Positions 41,420 through 53,296 of a stretch of 64,000 nucleotides of DNA are shown in pieces. This DNA comes from JAGQIB01 sp041393395 (GTDB taxonomy: Bacteria > ARS69), in the NCBI GenBank assembly GCA_041393395.1, contig JAWKKG010000006.1, positions 62,001-126,000 of the forward strand. Reading direction: 5' to 3'. The number at the start of each line of letters is the position of its first letter. Position 1 is the first letter of the stretch. Below the pieces are notes generated by a model. The model searched no databases, was not told the origin of the DNA, and saw nothing but the letters and a program-made list of their open reading frames with translations. Both the position numbers and the translations under genes were made by a program.

Positions 41420-43549
41420 ATGTTCCCTCCCGCGTCCCGCCGCCGGTTCTCCCTGCCGACGACCCTTCGATTCCTGCTGCCGTGCGTGGCGCTGGCCGCG
41501 ACCATCGTCGCGGGGTGCTCGCGCGACCAGACGTTGCCGGAGGCGCCGGGCGGGCCCGCCCCGCTCCGCGTTCTCGTCCGCCCCGACCCGATCGAGTTCC
41601 TGCCCCGCAACGCGGACCCGGTGATGCTCGACCGGGAGATCGCCACCGGACTCGCCGAGGCACTCGGTCGCCCGCTCGAGCTCGTGTTCGCGGACGACTT
41701 CTCCACGATGATCGATCGGCTGCTCGCCGGAGATGCGGACCTCGTGGCGGCGAACCTCACGGCGACGGCGGCGCGACGCGAAAGGGTCGCGTTCTCGCTG
41801 CCGTACCTGCACACGTCCGAGCTGCTGATCATGCGCCGCGACGACGAGTACCGTCCCGAGGTCCGGGAGGACCTGGTGGGAGTCACGGTCACCGTGCGAC
41901 GCTCCAGCAGCTACGCGGAGACGATCCTCGAGGTCGCGACGCACGTGCCGGGGCTCGTGGCGGAGTGGGCGCCCGAGAACCTCACGATCGAGGACGTCCT
42001 GGATCTCGTCGCCGCCGGCGACGCCCGGGCCACGGTCGTGGACTCGCACATCTGGCATGCGGTGGAAGGCCATTTTCCGACCCTCTCGCCCGCCCTGACG
42101 CTGGCGGAGGACCGCCCCATCGCCCTGGCCCTGCACCCGGACTCCACCGAGCTCAAGAGCCGCGCCGACCAGTATCTGGTGCGTCGCGCCCTGACCGCCC
42201 CCCGCGAGGAGGCCTACCGCGACGACCTGCCGAGCCTGGAATCGCGCGGCCGCCTGCGCATGATCACCCGCAACAACGCCGCCACCTACTTCCTGCACCG
42301 CGGCGCCCAGATGGGATTCGAGTACGAGCTGATGCAGCGCTTCGCCGACGAGCACGATCTGCGGCTCGAGATCGTGATCCCGCCGAACCGTTCCGAGCTC
42401 GAGCAGTGGCTGCTCGAGGGCCGCGGCGACGTGATCGCGGCGTCGCACGTGGTCACCGAGGAGCGCGCCGCAAAGGTCGCGTTCACGCGACCGTATCTCA
42501 CCGTACAGGAGTTCGTGGTCGTTCGCGCCGCCGACGCGGACGGGGTCCGCACGCCCGCCGACCTCGCCGGCCGCGAGGTGTGGGTGCGCGCGAGCAGTCC
42601 GTTCCTCGCCGCAGCGGAACGGCTGAAGGACGAGGTGCCCTACCTGCGCATCGGGCTCGTCCCCGAGGACGTGGAAACGGAAGAGATCCTCGCTCGCGTG
42701 GAGGACGGCACCTACGACGTCACGATCGCGGAGTCCCATCATCTCCAGATCGCGCGGCACGCCGGACGCGACCTCGCCGCCGCGTTCCCGCTCGGCGAGG
42801 CGTCGCTCGCGTGGGCGGTCCGCCCCGACAATCCCGAGCTGCTCCGATCCCTGGACGACTTCCTCGAACGCGAGCTGCGCGGACTGTTCTTCAATGTGTT
42901 CGTGCAGCGATACTTCGAGGACCCGCAGGGTGTCGCGCGCGCGAACGACGAGTGGCGTTCCGACGTCAGCGGGCGAGTCTCCCCGTTCGACGATCTCGCG
43001 CGCCGCTACGCCGCCGCCCAGGAGCTCGACTGGAGACTGATCGTGGCGCAGATGTACGAGGAATCACGGTTCGATCCGGAGTGCGTGAGCTGGGCCGGCG
43101 CGCAGGGACTCATGCAGGTGATGCCCCGCACGGCGGAGGAACTCGGGATCACGGATCCGGGCGACCCCGAGCAATCCGTGCGTGGAGGCGTGCAGTATCT
43201 CCGCGAGCTGATCGACAGTTTCGGCGCTCGGGTCGATCTCGCCGAGCGCATCCGGTTCGCGCTCGCTTCCTACAACGCGGGGCGCGGACACGTCTCCGAC
43301 GCGCGTCGACTCGCCCGCGAGCTCGGACTCGACCCGGATCACTGGTACGGCAACGTCGAGCAGGCGCTCGTGCTCCTCCAGCGGCCCGAGTACTACGAGA
43401 ACACGCGCTACGGTTACTGCCGCGGCGCGATGGCGGCGCACTACGTACGTGCCATCGAGCGACGATACCGGACGTACGTCGAGCAGATTCCCGGGCGGCT
43501 TCCGTTCGCGCCCGCCGTCGCGCCCGCGAATCCGGGAGCCACCGAATGA
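41420..43549 (+). CDS. MltF-like lytic transglycosylase lipoprotein with two solute-binding domains
   Basis: The 709-residue lipoprotein has the lipobox VAGC with Cys33. Residues about 45-280 and 290-520 are two successive type-3 periplasmic solute-binding domains; the second repeats the LRMITRNNAATYF...GFEYELMQRFA opening known from MltF. Residues about 525-690 are an SLT transglycosylase domain with catalytic Glu near 548 (EESRFDP), GLMQVMPRTAEELG and ASYNAGRGH. E. coli MltF has only one binding domain. It should cleave peptidoglycan glycan strands, with activity tuned by muropeptide or amino-acid ligands. The stop overlaps the next start (ATGA). Confidence 0.9.
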   Translation: MFPPASRRRFSLPTTLRFLLPCVALAATIVAGCSRDQTLPEAPGGPAPLRVLVRPDPIEFLPRNADPVMLDREIATGLAEALGRPLELVFADDFSTMIDRLLAGDADLVAANLTATAARRERVAFSLPYLHTSELLIMRRDDEYRPEVREDLVGVTVTVRRSSSYAETILEVATHVPGLVAEWAPENLTIEDVLDLVAAGDARATVVDSHIWHAVEGHFPTLSPALTLAEDRPIALALHPDSTELKSRADQYLVRRALTAPREEAYRDDLPSLESRGRLRMITRNNAATYFLHRGAQMGFEYELMQRFADEHDLRLEIVIPPNRSELEQWLLEGRGDVIAASHVVTEERAAKVAFTRPYLTVQEFVVVRAADADGVRTPADLAGREVWVRASSPFLAAAERLKDEVPYLRIGLVPEDVETEEILARVEDGTYDVTIAESHHLQIARHAGRDLAAAFPLGEASLAWAVRPDNPELLRSLDDFLERELRGLFFNVFVQRYFEDPQGVARANDEWRSDVSGRVSPFDDLARRYAAAQELDWRLIVAQMYEESRFDPECVSWAGAQGLMQVMPRTAEELGITDPGDPEQSVRGGVQYLRELIDSFGARVDLAERIRFALASYNAGRGHVSDARRLARELGLDPDHWYGNVEQALVLLQRPEYYENTRYGYCRGAMAAHYVRAIERRYRTYVEQIPGRLPFAPAVAPANPGATE

Positions 43550-44829
43550 CGATCGCGTCGTTCGTCGCGTTCACGTGGGGACTGTACCTGGCCGTCGCCG
43601 CGTGGCGCGTGCGCGGGCATGGACGTCGAGCCGCCGCCACGTTGTTGGCCGGTGCGTTCGGGCTCGTCGTCGCGCTCGGTGCGATCCTTCACGTCGCGGG
43701 GGTCGAGAGCGGACGCGGCCTCGCGCTGCTCGGCGCGGTCACGGCGGCCCTCGCGTTCGGCTGGTCCCTGTCGGCCGGGATGCGGGCCGAGACCGCCGAT
43801 CTCGCGCGTCGGGGTCTGCTGTTCGTGGTCGGCCTCGGGGTCGTGGCGCTGCTCGTGGCCGGCTGCGCGGGGCCGGCGCGTCTGCCCGGCGCGGACCCCG
43901 CGCGCGGCATCGACGAACCTTCGGGCATCACTCGCCGGGGCGACGAGCTCGTCATCGTGGGCGACGACGATCCCGAGATCGTGTTCCTGCCCGCCTCGAC
44001 GCCGCGCGCGAGCGTGGCGCTGGTGCCGATCCGTCCCGATCGGCTGCGCCGCACGCGACTGCCGTTCGCCGGCGCGTCCGATCTCGAAGGCGTCGCCGAG
44101 CTCGCGGACGGGCGCCTCGTGGCCCTGTCCGAGGACTCACGCGCGCTGTGGGACGAGCACGGACTCGTCGCCCGCTTCGCCGACGAATCGCTCGCGGAGA
44201 CCGGTGGACGCGGACTCGAGGGACTCGCGGTTCGCGCCCGACCGGACGGGTCCTCGCGGATCGCGATCCTGTGGGAGGGCGGCTACCTGGACTACACCGG
44301 CGCGGATTGCGACTCCGCGCATCTGCCGCGCATCGTGGTGCACGATCTCGCGCCCGGGGCCCGCGACGTCGAGCTCGGACCGGAGGCCGCGCTCCTCGAC
44401 GTCCGCCTGCACCCACCGCTTCTCCCGGGGCGGGAGCCGTTCGCGCAACGCTTCCGCGGCGCCGACCTCACGTGGATCGAGCTGCCGGACGGACGCGACG
44501 GTTTCCTCGTGCTCCTCTCGTCCGGCGCCGCGCGCCAACCGCCCGCCGGCGACGCCGCGGAGTGCCCGCTCCCGGATCCGAGCGGGAATCCGCGTCGCTG
44601 GTGTCACAAGTGGCTGCTTCGTTTCGACGAAAGCGGCCTGCCCGTCGGCGATCCGCTCGACCTCGACACGCGGATCCCGGCGGACCTCGCCTACGAGAAC
44701 TGGGAAGGCCTCGGCTGGTGGGAGCCGAAGCGGCGCGTCGTGCTCTGCTACGACGCGCCGTGGCGGCCCGACGATCCCGTCCCTCCGATCCTGTTCCTGG
44801 AGCTACCGGCGGAGTGGACTCAGCGGTAG
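43546..44829 (+). CDS. Membrane-anchored phytase-esterase/SdiA-regulated-like beta-propeller protein
   Basis: The 427-residue protein has four hydrophobic helices in residues 4-115 (the last ending LLVAGC, which looks like a lipobox but is internal). A propeller-like domain follows, with GIDEPSGITRRGDELVIVGDD, SDLEGVAELADGRLVALSED, RGLEGLAV and ENWEGLGWW. These spaced 'EG' motifs are those of the esterase-like phytase and SdiA-regulated families. ATG 43546 overlaps the transglycosylase stop, so the two probably work in the envelope together. Its end overlaps the convergent beta-helix gene by 10 bases. Confidence 0.7.
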   Translation: MTIASFVAFTWGLYLAVAAWRVRGHGRRAAATLLAGAFGLVVALGAILHVAGVESGRGLALLGAVTAALAFGWSLSAGMRAETADLARRGLLFVVGLGVVALLVAGCAGPARLPGADPARGIDEPSGITRRGDELVIVGDDDPEIVFLPASTPRASVALVPIRPDRLRRTRLPFAGASDLEGVAELADGRLVALSEDSRALWDEHGLVARFADESLAETGGRGLEGLAVRARPDGSSRIAILWEGGYLDYTGADCDSAHLPRIVVHDLAPGARDVELGPEAALLDVRLHPPLLPGREPFAQRFRGADLTWIELPDGRDGFLVLLSSGAARQPPAGDAAECPLPDPSGNPRRWCHKWLLRFDESGLPVGDPLDLDTRIPADLAYENWEGLGWWEPKRRVVLCYDAPWRPDDPVPPILFLELPAEWTQR

Positions 44830-45866
44830 AGAGCCTTCAACTTGCCCCACGTCTCGGCTTCCACGGAGACGGTGCCGCACCCGATCGGGAGCGCCCCGAT
44901 CAACCCGCACGACGACAGGTTGCCGGCGGCCGGTGAGTTCTCGGCGAGCGTGAAGTCCCCGGCGGCCACGTCGCAGAACCGCGGGTTCGCCACGACGTTG
45001 TCCGAACTGCCGAGGAAGTCGCACCCGGCGACCTGCTGGCCGTCGCCCGACGGGTTCTGCCAGAAGACGTTGCAGCTCGCATCGATCTGCGTCCCGTTCA
45101 GGCACACGATCGCGCCGCCGGCCCCCTGTGCCTCGTTGAACGCGAAGATGTTCCGGCGCAGCACGAGCTGGGAGAAGTTCGCCTCGATCGCGCCGCCGCC
45201 GTCGCCGACCGAGTTTCCGACGAACGTGTTGCCTTCGATCAGGCCGCCCGAGTGCTCCAGGATTCCGATCGCGCCGCCGATGTCGCCGCTGTAGTTGTCC
45301 ACGAAGAGATTGTCGAGGACCTGGCCGTTCGAACCGGCGACGTAGTACAGCCCGGCCGCGCCGTCGCTCTGCAGGCCGGGGGCGATGCACTCGCGAAACA
45401 CGCAGCTCCGCACCGTCGGTTGGCTCCGGAACAGGAGCACACCCGCGCCTCCCTTCGCGGCGAGCCCGAAAGTCCCGACGGTACGCCCGGCCAGGAACGT
45501 GATGCCCTCGATCTCGAGGGCGCCCAGGTCCTGTCCCACCAGACAGTGCTTCGCGTTCTCGCCGTCGAGGATCGTGTTCTCCGCTCCCGCGACACCCCGA
45601 ATCGAGACGCCCGGCGCCGCGAAGGCGATCGCCGTGGCCGCGGTGGGCTCCAGGTGCCAGTCCGAGAGCGGCCGCGTGTGCGTGTCCCGGTAGACGCCGG
45701 GTCCGAGCAGGATGACGTCGCCGGGCGACGCCGCGTCGAACGCCGCCTGGATCGTGGGGAAGTCGCCGCTGCCGTCCGCGTTCACGAGCCAGTCGGCGGC
45801 GCGCGCACCAACCGGAACCGAGATCAACAGCGCGGCGGCGAGAAGCGTCCGGGGCGATACGTTCAT
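44820..45866 (-). CDS. Secreted right-handed parallel beta-helix protein
   Basis: The 348-residue precursor has a signal peptide ending near residue 23 (ARA-A). FPTIQAAFDAASPGDVILLGPGVY is the usual start of pectate-lyase-like helices. About eight helix coils follow, rich in 'N.F..N' and 'GGAI' turns, with several Cys. The last 14 residues (VEAETWGKLKALYR) form a distinct conserved-looking tail that may be a sorting tag. No catalytic motif is visible, so surface binding is as likely as lyase activity. ATG 45866 has an AGGAGGT Shine-Dalgarno, almost a perfect anti-16S match. Confidence 0.78.
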   Translation of the reverse strand: MNVSPRTLLAAALLISVPVGARAADWLVNADGSGDFPTIQAAFDAASPGDVILLGPGVYRDTHTRPLSDWHLEPTAATAIAFAAPGVSIRGVAGAENTILDGENAKHCLVGQDLGALEIEGITFLAGRTVGTFGLAAKGGAGVLLFRSQPTVRSCVFRECIAPGLQSDGAAGLYYVAGSNGQVLDNLFVDNYSGDIGGAIGILEHSGGLIEGNTFVGNSVGDGGGAIEANFSQLVLRRNIFAFNEAQGAGGAIVCLNGTQIDASCNVFWQNPSGDGQQVAGCDFLGSSDNVVANPRFCDVAAGDFTLAENSPAAGNLSSCGLIGALPIGCGTVSVEAETWGKLKALYR

Positions 45867-45945
45867 GGCACGACCTCCTGGGTTGTCCCGGGGGAGACCC
45901 TGCCATTGTCTCAGATCGGGGGGAGTCGACTCAATCGCGCCGACG

Positions 45946-46604
45946 TTACGGCTGGAACGCGGCCTTGGACTCGCCCTCGATCGCGTAGCGAGTACCCGCC
46001 CACCAACCGAACTGCCCGACGGTCGAGTCGAGCTGCCGCATCAGGGAGCAGAGTCGCAACGGCATCTCCTCCGTGCGGCCGTGGTCGTAGGCACGCATGG
46101 GGGCCGTGAAGTCCACGAGCAACGTGCCGTCGGGGAGCTCGCGGAGGTCGCGGATCTCGACCGGTCCCCCGTCGTGGCCGGCTTCCAGATGGAAGGCACG
46201 ATGGCTCGTGAGATGGCGACGGGTCTCGGCCGTGTCCGGGATCGCGGAGATCCAGCCGGCGGCCCGCTCGTCGTCGTGCGGCCCGGCGAGCAGCGAGTCG
46301 AGCGCGGCGCGCACGACGGCGACCGGCGTGTCGCCCGCGACGTGCCGCGCGAAGCCCGACACGGCACAGGATTCGGGTCGCGCGAAGTACACCATCACGT
46401 CGCGCGGACCCGCGTGGAAACCGGCGCGGCGTTGCTCCGCGAGCGTGGGCCGGCGCGGGCTCTCCGATCGATCGCACGCGGCGACACCGAGCGCGAGACC
46501 GAGGGCCGCCATGCCGAAGGCCGCCGGACCGAGGGCCGCCAGACTCCGGGCCGCCGGACCGAGCACCGCCCGGCCGACTGCCGCGAGACCACGCGGCATC
46601 CCGG

Positions 46605-46608
<4 letters not shown>
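45946..46608 (-). CDS. GerMN-domain lipoprotein
   Basis: The 220-residue protein has a long alanine-rich signal region and the lipobox VAAC (Cys45 from GTG 46608; ATG 46599 is an alternative). The mature part carries a GerMN-like domain: DVMVYFARPE, VVRAALDSLLAGPHDDE, and LPDGTLLVDFTAP. GerMN is known from GerM and LpqB and occurs widely outside spore formers; its biochemical role is unsettled. The GTG start overlaps the helicase stop as GTGA. The signal-peptide coding DNA is made of degenerate repeats of CCGAGGGCCGCC-like units. Confidence 0.75.
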
Positions 46609-48953
<2,345 letters not shown>

Positions 48954-49017
48954 CGCATCCCTGAAGTTCACGAAATCTCCCGCACTCCCCGTCCCCGCTC
49001 CGAACGAAAGGACGCGC

Positions 49018-49023
49018 AGTGTA
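49018..49023 (-). promoter_or_regulatory. Extended -10 of the helicase gene
   Basis: TGATACACT on the minus strand contains an extended -10 (TG-N-TACACT; hexamer 49018-49023). Transcription would start near 49011, leaving 40-58 bases of leader depending on the start codon. No clear -35 is seen. Confidence 0.4.
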
Positions 49024-49151
49024 TCACAGCCCCGCGGAGCAGACCCCGCCGCGACCGGCCACGCACCGACCTTCGCTCCACACCACGCATCCGAACCGGA
49101 CATTCACGAAACACGACCCGCGCCGCCTCCCCCCACTCACCCTACTCCCCC

Positions 49152-49316
49152 GGGAGTTGCGTCTCCGATTTTGGCGGACGTTTCGAGGGCGAGGTGGCTT
49201 TCCTGGCGAGGAGCCGACGACGAGAGCGTATCTTCAGATACGCCGAGGAGGAGCGACGAAGTCAGGGAAGCCACCTCGCCCTCGAAACGCCCGCCAAAAT
49301 CGGAGACGCAACTCCC
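49152..49316. repeat. 165-bp long inverted repeat, possible palindromic mobile element
   Basis: The 365-base gap between tamB and the helicase gene is dominated by this element. Arms 49152-49206 and 49262-49316 match at 52 of 55 positions in inverted orientation and end in GGGAGTTGCGTCTCCG. The exact centre is a second palindrome, GCGTATCT-TC-AGATACGC (49226-49243). Between centre and arms lie two related purine-rich segments in direct orientation (49207-49225 and 49244-49260). It begins only 2 bases after the tamB stop. There is no T-run and no transposase. Rather than a simple terminator it looks like a MITE- or REP-like unit. Confidence 0.8.
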
Positions 49317-49318
49317 AC

Positions 49319-52300
49319 CTAGTATCCGAACTCCGCCCGCAGATCCACGTTCAGATACTGATCGCCCTGGATCGCTCCGGTCTCGCCCTGCAGCGTGAAG
49401 ATCCGGTTGAGGTAGTACTCCAGGACCAGCGATTGCTCCGGGGACTCGAGCAGCGTGGGATCGTTCGTCGTGCCCTCGCCCTCGCGGATCACGTTCTGCT
49501 TGTAGCGCACGTAGAAGTCGCGACCGAACGTCTTGCCCACGCTCACCGAGCCGGTGAAGCTCGAGCTGCCGGTCTCCACCGTCTCCACGTCGAACGTGTC
49601 GAGACCGAACTGGCGCGACAGCTCGCGACCGAACCGGTTGCCGAGCGCGGCGAGGTAGGACCGCTGCAGCGCGTTGCTCAGCACGCCGGGGTTCTCGGCA
49701 CTCGCATCCGCGGGGTCGCGCTTGATCCGCAGCGCGAGCAGCTCGTAGATCTCCTCCTCCGTCATGCCGCTCTGCGTGGCGAGCTCGATCACCGGATCCT
49801 CGAGCGGCCCGGTCACGGTCGCGGTGACCTCCTCGTCGAGTACGCGCGTACTCGCCTCGGCGTCGAGGTAGCTGCGGCCGAGGTTGCGCGGGTCCGTGAA
49901 CTCGATCTCCGCCTTGTCGATGTCGAATCGCGAGTTGAACACCTGGTAGTTGCCGCGCAGCGATCGGGCCTCGCCCGTGATGCCGAGATAGTCCTCCGTC
50001 ACGTGGAAGGTGACGTCGATCGCCGCCTCCGTCTCGATCTCCGGCGTGCGAAGCCACACGTTGCGATCCGCGCGGAACCGGAGGGCCGCGAGCATCAGGG
50101 GCTCCAGCGCGCCGCCGGCCTGCGCTCCGGTCTCCGGGGGCGCCTGCACCCCGACCGGCATCTCGATCACCGCGCGCGGACGGATGAGCTGCTCGTCGAG
50201 GTCGGCGCGCTGCACCTCGAAGTCTCCCGTGAAGTTCGGCACGATCTTGCCGTCGCGCAGGACGCCGGTGGTCATGTCCAGCTTCCCGGAACCCGTCGCC
50301 TCGATCCCGTTGTCCACGCCGCGGTAGCGGAAGCGCGTGGCACGGGCATGAACGTCGAATCCCGCCGGCCGCAGGTTCTCGAGCTGGATGCGTCCGTCGC
50401 CCTCCATGGTTCCCTGAGCCGGCGTCTCGAACTTCGCGGATACGAACTCCACGCCGTCGCGCACGAACTTGCCCTCGATCGTGCCTCCCTGGATCGGGTC
50501 CCGGAACACGGGCAGAATCAGCTCGGCGTCGGTCATCCGGAACGGGCCTTCGAAGGAGAGATCCCCGCATGTGCCGACGAGCGCGACCTCGCCGGTGGCG
50601 GCGCCGCGGACCGAGGCGAAGAACGGGACGAAGGTCTCCAGCTCTCCGATCGGAAACTCGTGCACCTGCATCCGGAGGTCGAACGGCTCGCCGGGCGGGC
50701 ATTTCGGAATCGGCGTCTGGAAGCTCCACTTCACCGGGAGCGATCCGAGCACGTCGGCGGAGATCGCGCCCGAGCGGATCACGCCGTCCGTGATCGTCAG
50801 TCGTTCGCCGTCGTACGACGCGGTGGCCGAGACCCAGTCCACGGACCGGCGGGTGAGCTCGGCGTCCGTGAGCTGCACCTCGATCAGCGCGCTGGGCTTC
50901 AGTATTGGTCCGTCGACGAGCAGCGTCGCCGAGCCGCTACCGTCCATGGCGGGCAGGACGGAGATCCGGTTCCACAGCCAGTCGAACGTGACGGACTCGA
51001 GATGAGCCTGGACGTCGTGGAAGACCATTCGGTCCAGGATCGAGGCGCGCGACGCCGAGTCCGTGAGCGCGACGCGAAACGAACCGCCGGGGAGATCGAT
51101 GCGACCGTTCAGCGTGGCGTTCGACGAGGCGGAGCGGAGGACCACGTCGTCGAACTGGGCGTAGTCGTCGCGGATGCGCGCCACGCCGCGCACCTCGCGC
51201 AGCGTCTCGTCTCCCCAGGTGCCGTCCGCGAGCTCGAACGACGCATCGGCGGTCAGCGTGTCGGCGCCCACGATCGCGGTCACGTCGGCCTCCAGCACGC
51301 CACCGAGCGGCTTGTCCAGCAGCAGGTACGGCGAGAACACGGAGAGCTCTACGCCGTGCGCGGCGAGTCGCACGAAGGCCTCGCCGGATTCGTGCACGGA
51401 GACGTCGCCGTCGATCCGGCCGCGGCCGTCGCTCAGGGCGAGCCCCGAGAACGTGAGCGAGCGCTCGGTCTTCTCGATCCGGACCGGGCCTTCGTTCCTC
51501 CACACGACGGACTCGTCGGGAGAGCGGATCTCGAGCTCGGCCACGCGACCGTCGAGGTTGCCGTTCTCGAGCACGTCGAGCTCGCCGGTGAGGAGCAGCT
51601 GTCCGCGGCCGCGGGACTGCAGCACGAGGCGGCGGACGCCGAGACGACCGTCGAGGTACGTGCCCTGGGCCGTGGCTCGCGAGATCGACTGGCGCCCGAA
51701 GCCGACCCCCTCGCCCGTGATCGTGACTTCCAGCGGCGAGTCTCCGATGCGGTCGGTCGTCGCCTCGACGCGGAGCTTCCGCGCGACGCCTCCGAGCACG
51801 GCGGCCTGAGCGAACTCGAGGCGCGACTGCAGCGCCGGCGACGCGAGCGGACCGCTGACGTGGATCTCGGCCTGGGCCTTCCCCTTCAACGCGGCCGTCG
51901 AGAGATCGTCGGCGCTCGCGCCGAGGTCGGCCAGATCGGCGACCTCGCCGCGGAACGTCGCCTCCACGAGGTTCCGGGCGGAGATCGTGCCCTCGCCCTC
52001 GAGGTAGGAGCTGCCGCGCTCGAAACGCGCGTGTTCGAGCGTCACGTCGCCGCGATCGAACTGCGCCTTCGCGCTTCCGCCCTGCAGCTCGAAGTCGAAC
52101 ACCGAGAGCCGCGACAGACGGATCTCGGCCGTGCCGCGGAACGAGTCGCGCGAGAGGCCCTCCCCGTCGAAGCGGATCGCACCGTCGACGTCCGACACGG
52201 CCGAGAGGTCCGGATCGGCGAGCGCGACGGCGGGCTCGACGTTCCGGAACACGGCCACCCCCTCCAGGTGCGGAGGGCTCGTGAACTCCATCGTGCCCGA

Positions 52301-53296
52301 GAGATCCACGAGCGACGCCCCGGCCTTCAGGTGGAACGCCTCCATGTCCAGTCGATCGCCGCGCCGAGTGCCCGAGAAGTGGATCTCGCGGTTCACGCCG
52401 TCGGCGCCCGCTCCCGCGAACTCGCCGGAGAGGCGGAGCGAGTCGGGACGTCCGGTCGCGAGCAGCGACATCTCGAGATCGGTCAGCATCAGCGGATGAC
52501 GGGTGCCGGTCCACTCGCCGATGCGCGCGAGCGGGATGGAGAAGCCGCGCACGAGGAGTGAGCTCTCCGAGCCTCCGGTGGGATCGACGTGTCCCTCGAA
52601 GCTCACGCGCCCGCCGGCCGCCTCGAGATGCAGGCCGTCCAGCGAGACGACCTCGCCATCGAGCACCACGTCGCCGGTGAGCTCCACCGTCTCGTCGATC
52701 GTGCTCGTGCGCAGCCGACTCGACGCATCCTCCACGCGCACCCGCCAGCTCGCGCGTTCGCCCTCCAGGTCGCCCGTGAGATCGAGCGTGTCGAGGCGCA
52801 GCGCGTCGCCGGCCATGAGCTGTCCGTTGCGGATCTCGAGATCGCGCACCACGAGTGGAGGCAGATCCGGCCCTCCGCCTTCCTCGGCCGCCGGCCGCGC
52901 CGGCCGCTCCCGGCCGTTCCACGCGACGATCCGCTCGAGGTCGATACGCGGACCCAGGATGCGTACGCGCGCCACGCGGCGGCGGCCGAACAGAATCTCG
53001 GAGAAGCGATACGCGACCTCGAGTCGATCGACCGCGACCAGACGCGCGCTGTCGGCGGGCGCGCTCGGCCGGGTGAGCTCCACCTCGTCGAGAATCAGAC
53101 CGCTCCACGGGCGCCAGGTGAGCGAGGAGGCCGTCACCTTCACGTCCTCCGACGCGAGCCGACGGTTCGCCTCCTCCACGATCGTGGGGGTGAGCACGCC
53201 CGACTCGAGCAGCAGCGCGCCCGCGACGACGAACACCGTCACGAAGATGACGAGCCACAGGACGCCGATGCGGAGATGTCGCCAGCCGATCTGCAT
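49319..53296 (-). CDS. tamB: Translocation and assembly module protein TamB
   Basis: The 1325-residue protein has one N-terminal membrane helix (residues 9-30) and an AsmA-like start. A very long repetitive beta region follows, typical of lipid-transfer TamB/YhdP-type bridges. The C-terminal DUF490/TamB domain covers about 950-1325, with FRLRGNYQVFNS-like, EIEFTDPRNLGRSYLD and IYELLALR segments. It spans the periplasm to help insert outer-membrane proteins or move phospholipids. Its start overlaps the stop of the upstream BamA/TamA gene by one base (TGATG), the usual tamA-tamB coupling. It ends 2 bases from a long inverted repeat. Confidence 0.93.
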   Translation of the reverse strand: MQIGWRHLRIGVLWLVIFVTVFVVAGALLLESGVLTPTIVEEANRRLASEDVKVTASSLTWRPWSGLILDEVELTRPSAPADSARLVAVDRLEVAYRFSEILFGRRRVARVRILGPRIDLERIVAWNGRERPARPAAEEGGGPDLPPLVVRDLEIRNGQLMAGDALRLDTLDLTGDLEGERASWRVRVEDASSRLRTSTIDETVELTGDVVLDGEVVSLDGLHLEAAGGRVSFEGHVDPTGGSESSLLVRGFSIPLARIGEWTGTRHPLMLTDLEMSLLATGRPDSLRLSGEFAGAGADGVNREIHFSGTRRGDRLDMEAFHLKAGASLVDLSGTMEFTSPPHLEGVAVFRNVEPAVALADPDLSAVSDVDGAIRFDGEGLSRDSFRGTAEIRLSRLSVFDFELQGGSAKAQFDRGDVTLEHARFERGSSYLEGEGTISARNLVEATFRGEVADLADLGASADDLSTAALKGKAQAEIHVSGPLASPALQSRLEFAQAAVLGGVARKLRVEATTDRIGDSPLEVTITGEGVGFGRQSISRATAQGTYLDGRLGVRRLVLQSRGRGQLLLTGELDVLENGNLDGRVAELEIRSPDESVVWRNEGPVRIEKTERSLTFSGLALSDGRGRIDGDVSVHESGEAFVRLAAHGVELSVFSPYLLLDKPLGGVLEADVTAIVGADTLTADASFELADGTWGDETLREVRGVARIRDDYAQFDDVVLRSASSNATLNGRIDLPGGSFRVALTDSASRASILDRMVFHDVQAHLESVTFDWLWNRISVLPAMDGSGSATLLVDGPILKPSALIEVQLTDAELTRRSVDWVSATASYDGERLTITDGVIRSGAISADVLGSLPVKWSFQTPIPKCPPGEPFDLRMQVHEFPIGELETFVPFFASVRGAATGEVALVGTCGDLSFEGPFRMTDAELILPVFRDPIQGGTIEGKFVRDGVEFVSAKFETPAQGTMEGDGRIQLENLRPAGFDVHARATRFRYRGVDNGIEATGSGKLDMTTGVLRDGKIVPNFTGDFEVQRADLDEQLIRPRAVIEMPVGVQAPPETGAQAGGALEPLMLAALRFRADRNVWLRTPEIETEAAIDVTFHVTEDYLGITGEARSLRGNYQVFNSRFDIDKAEIEFTDPRNLGRSYLDAEASTRVLDEEVTATVTGPLEDPVIELATQSGMTEEEIYELLALRIKRDPADASAENPGVLSNALQRSYLAALGNRFGRELSRQFGLDTFDVETVETGSSSFTGSVSVGKTFGRDFYVRYKQNVIREGEGTTNDPTLLESPEQSLVLEYYLNRIFTLQGETGAIQGDQYLNVDLRAEFGY

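Noticed and set aside
43846..43868. Internal LVAGC lipobox suggesting a separate lipoprotein gene starting near 43780
   Set aside because: No Shine-Dalgarno or well-placed start precedes it, and the upstream helices continue in frame from ATG 43546, which overlaps the previous stop.
49104..49320. Open frames through the long inverted repeat on both strands
   Set aside because: The translated text repeats the palindrome itself and has no start signal; the DNA structure explains it.
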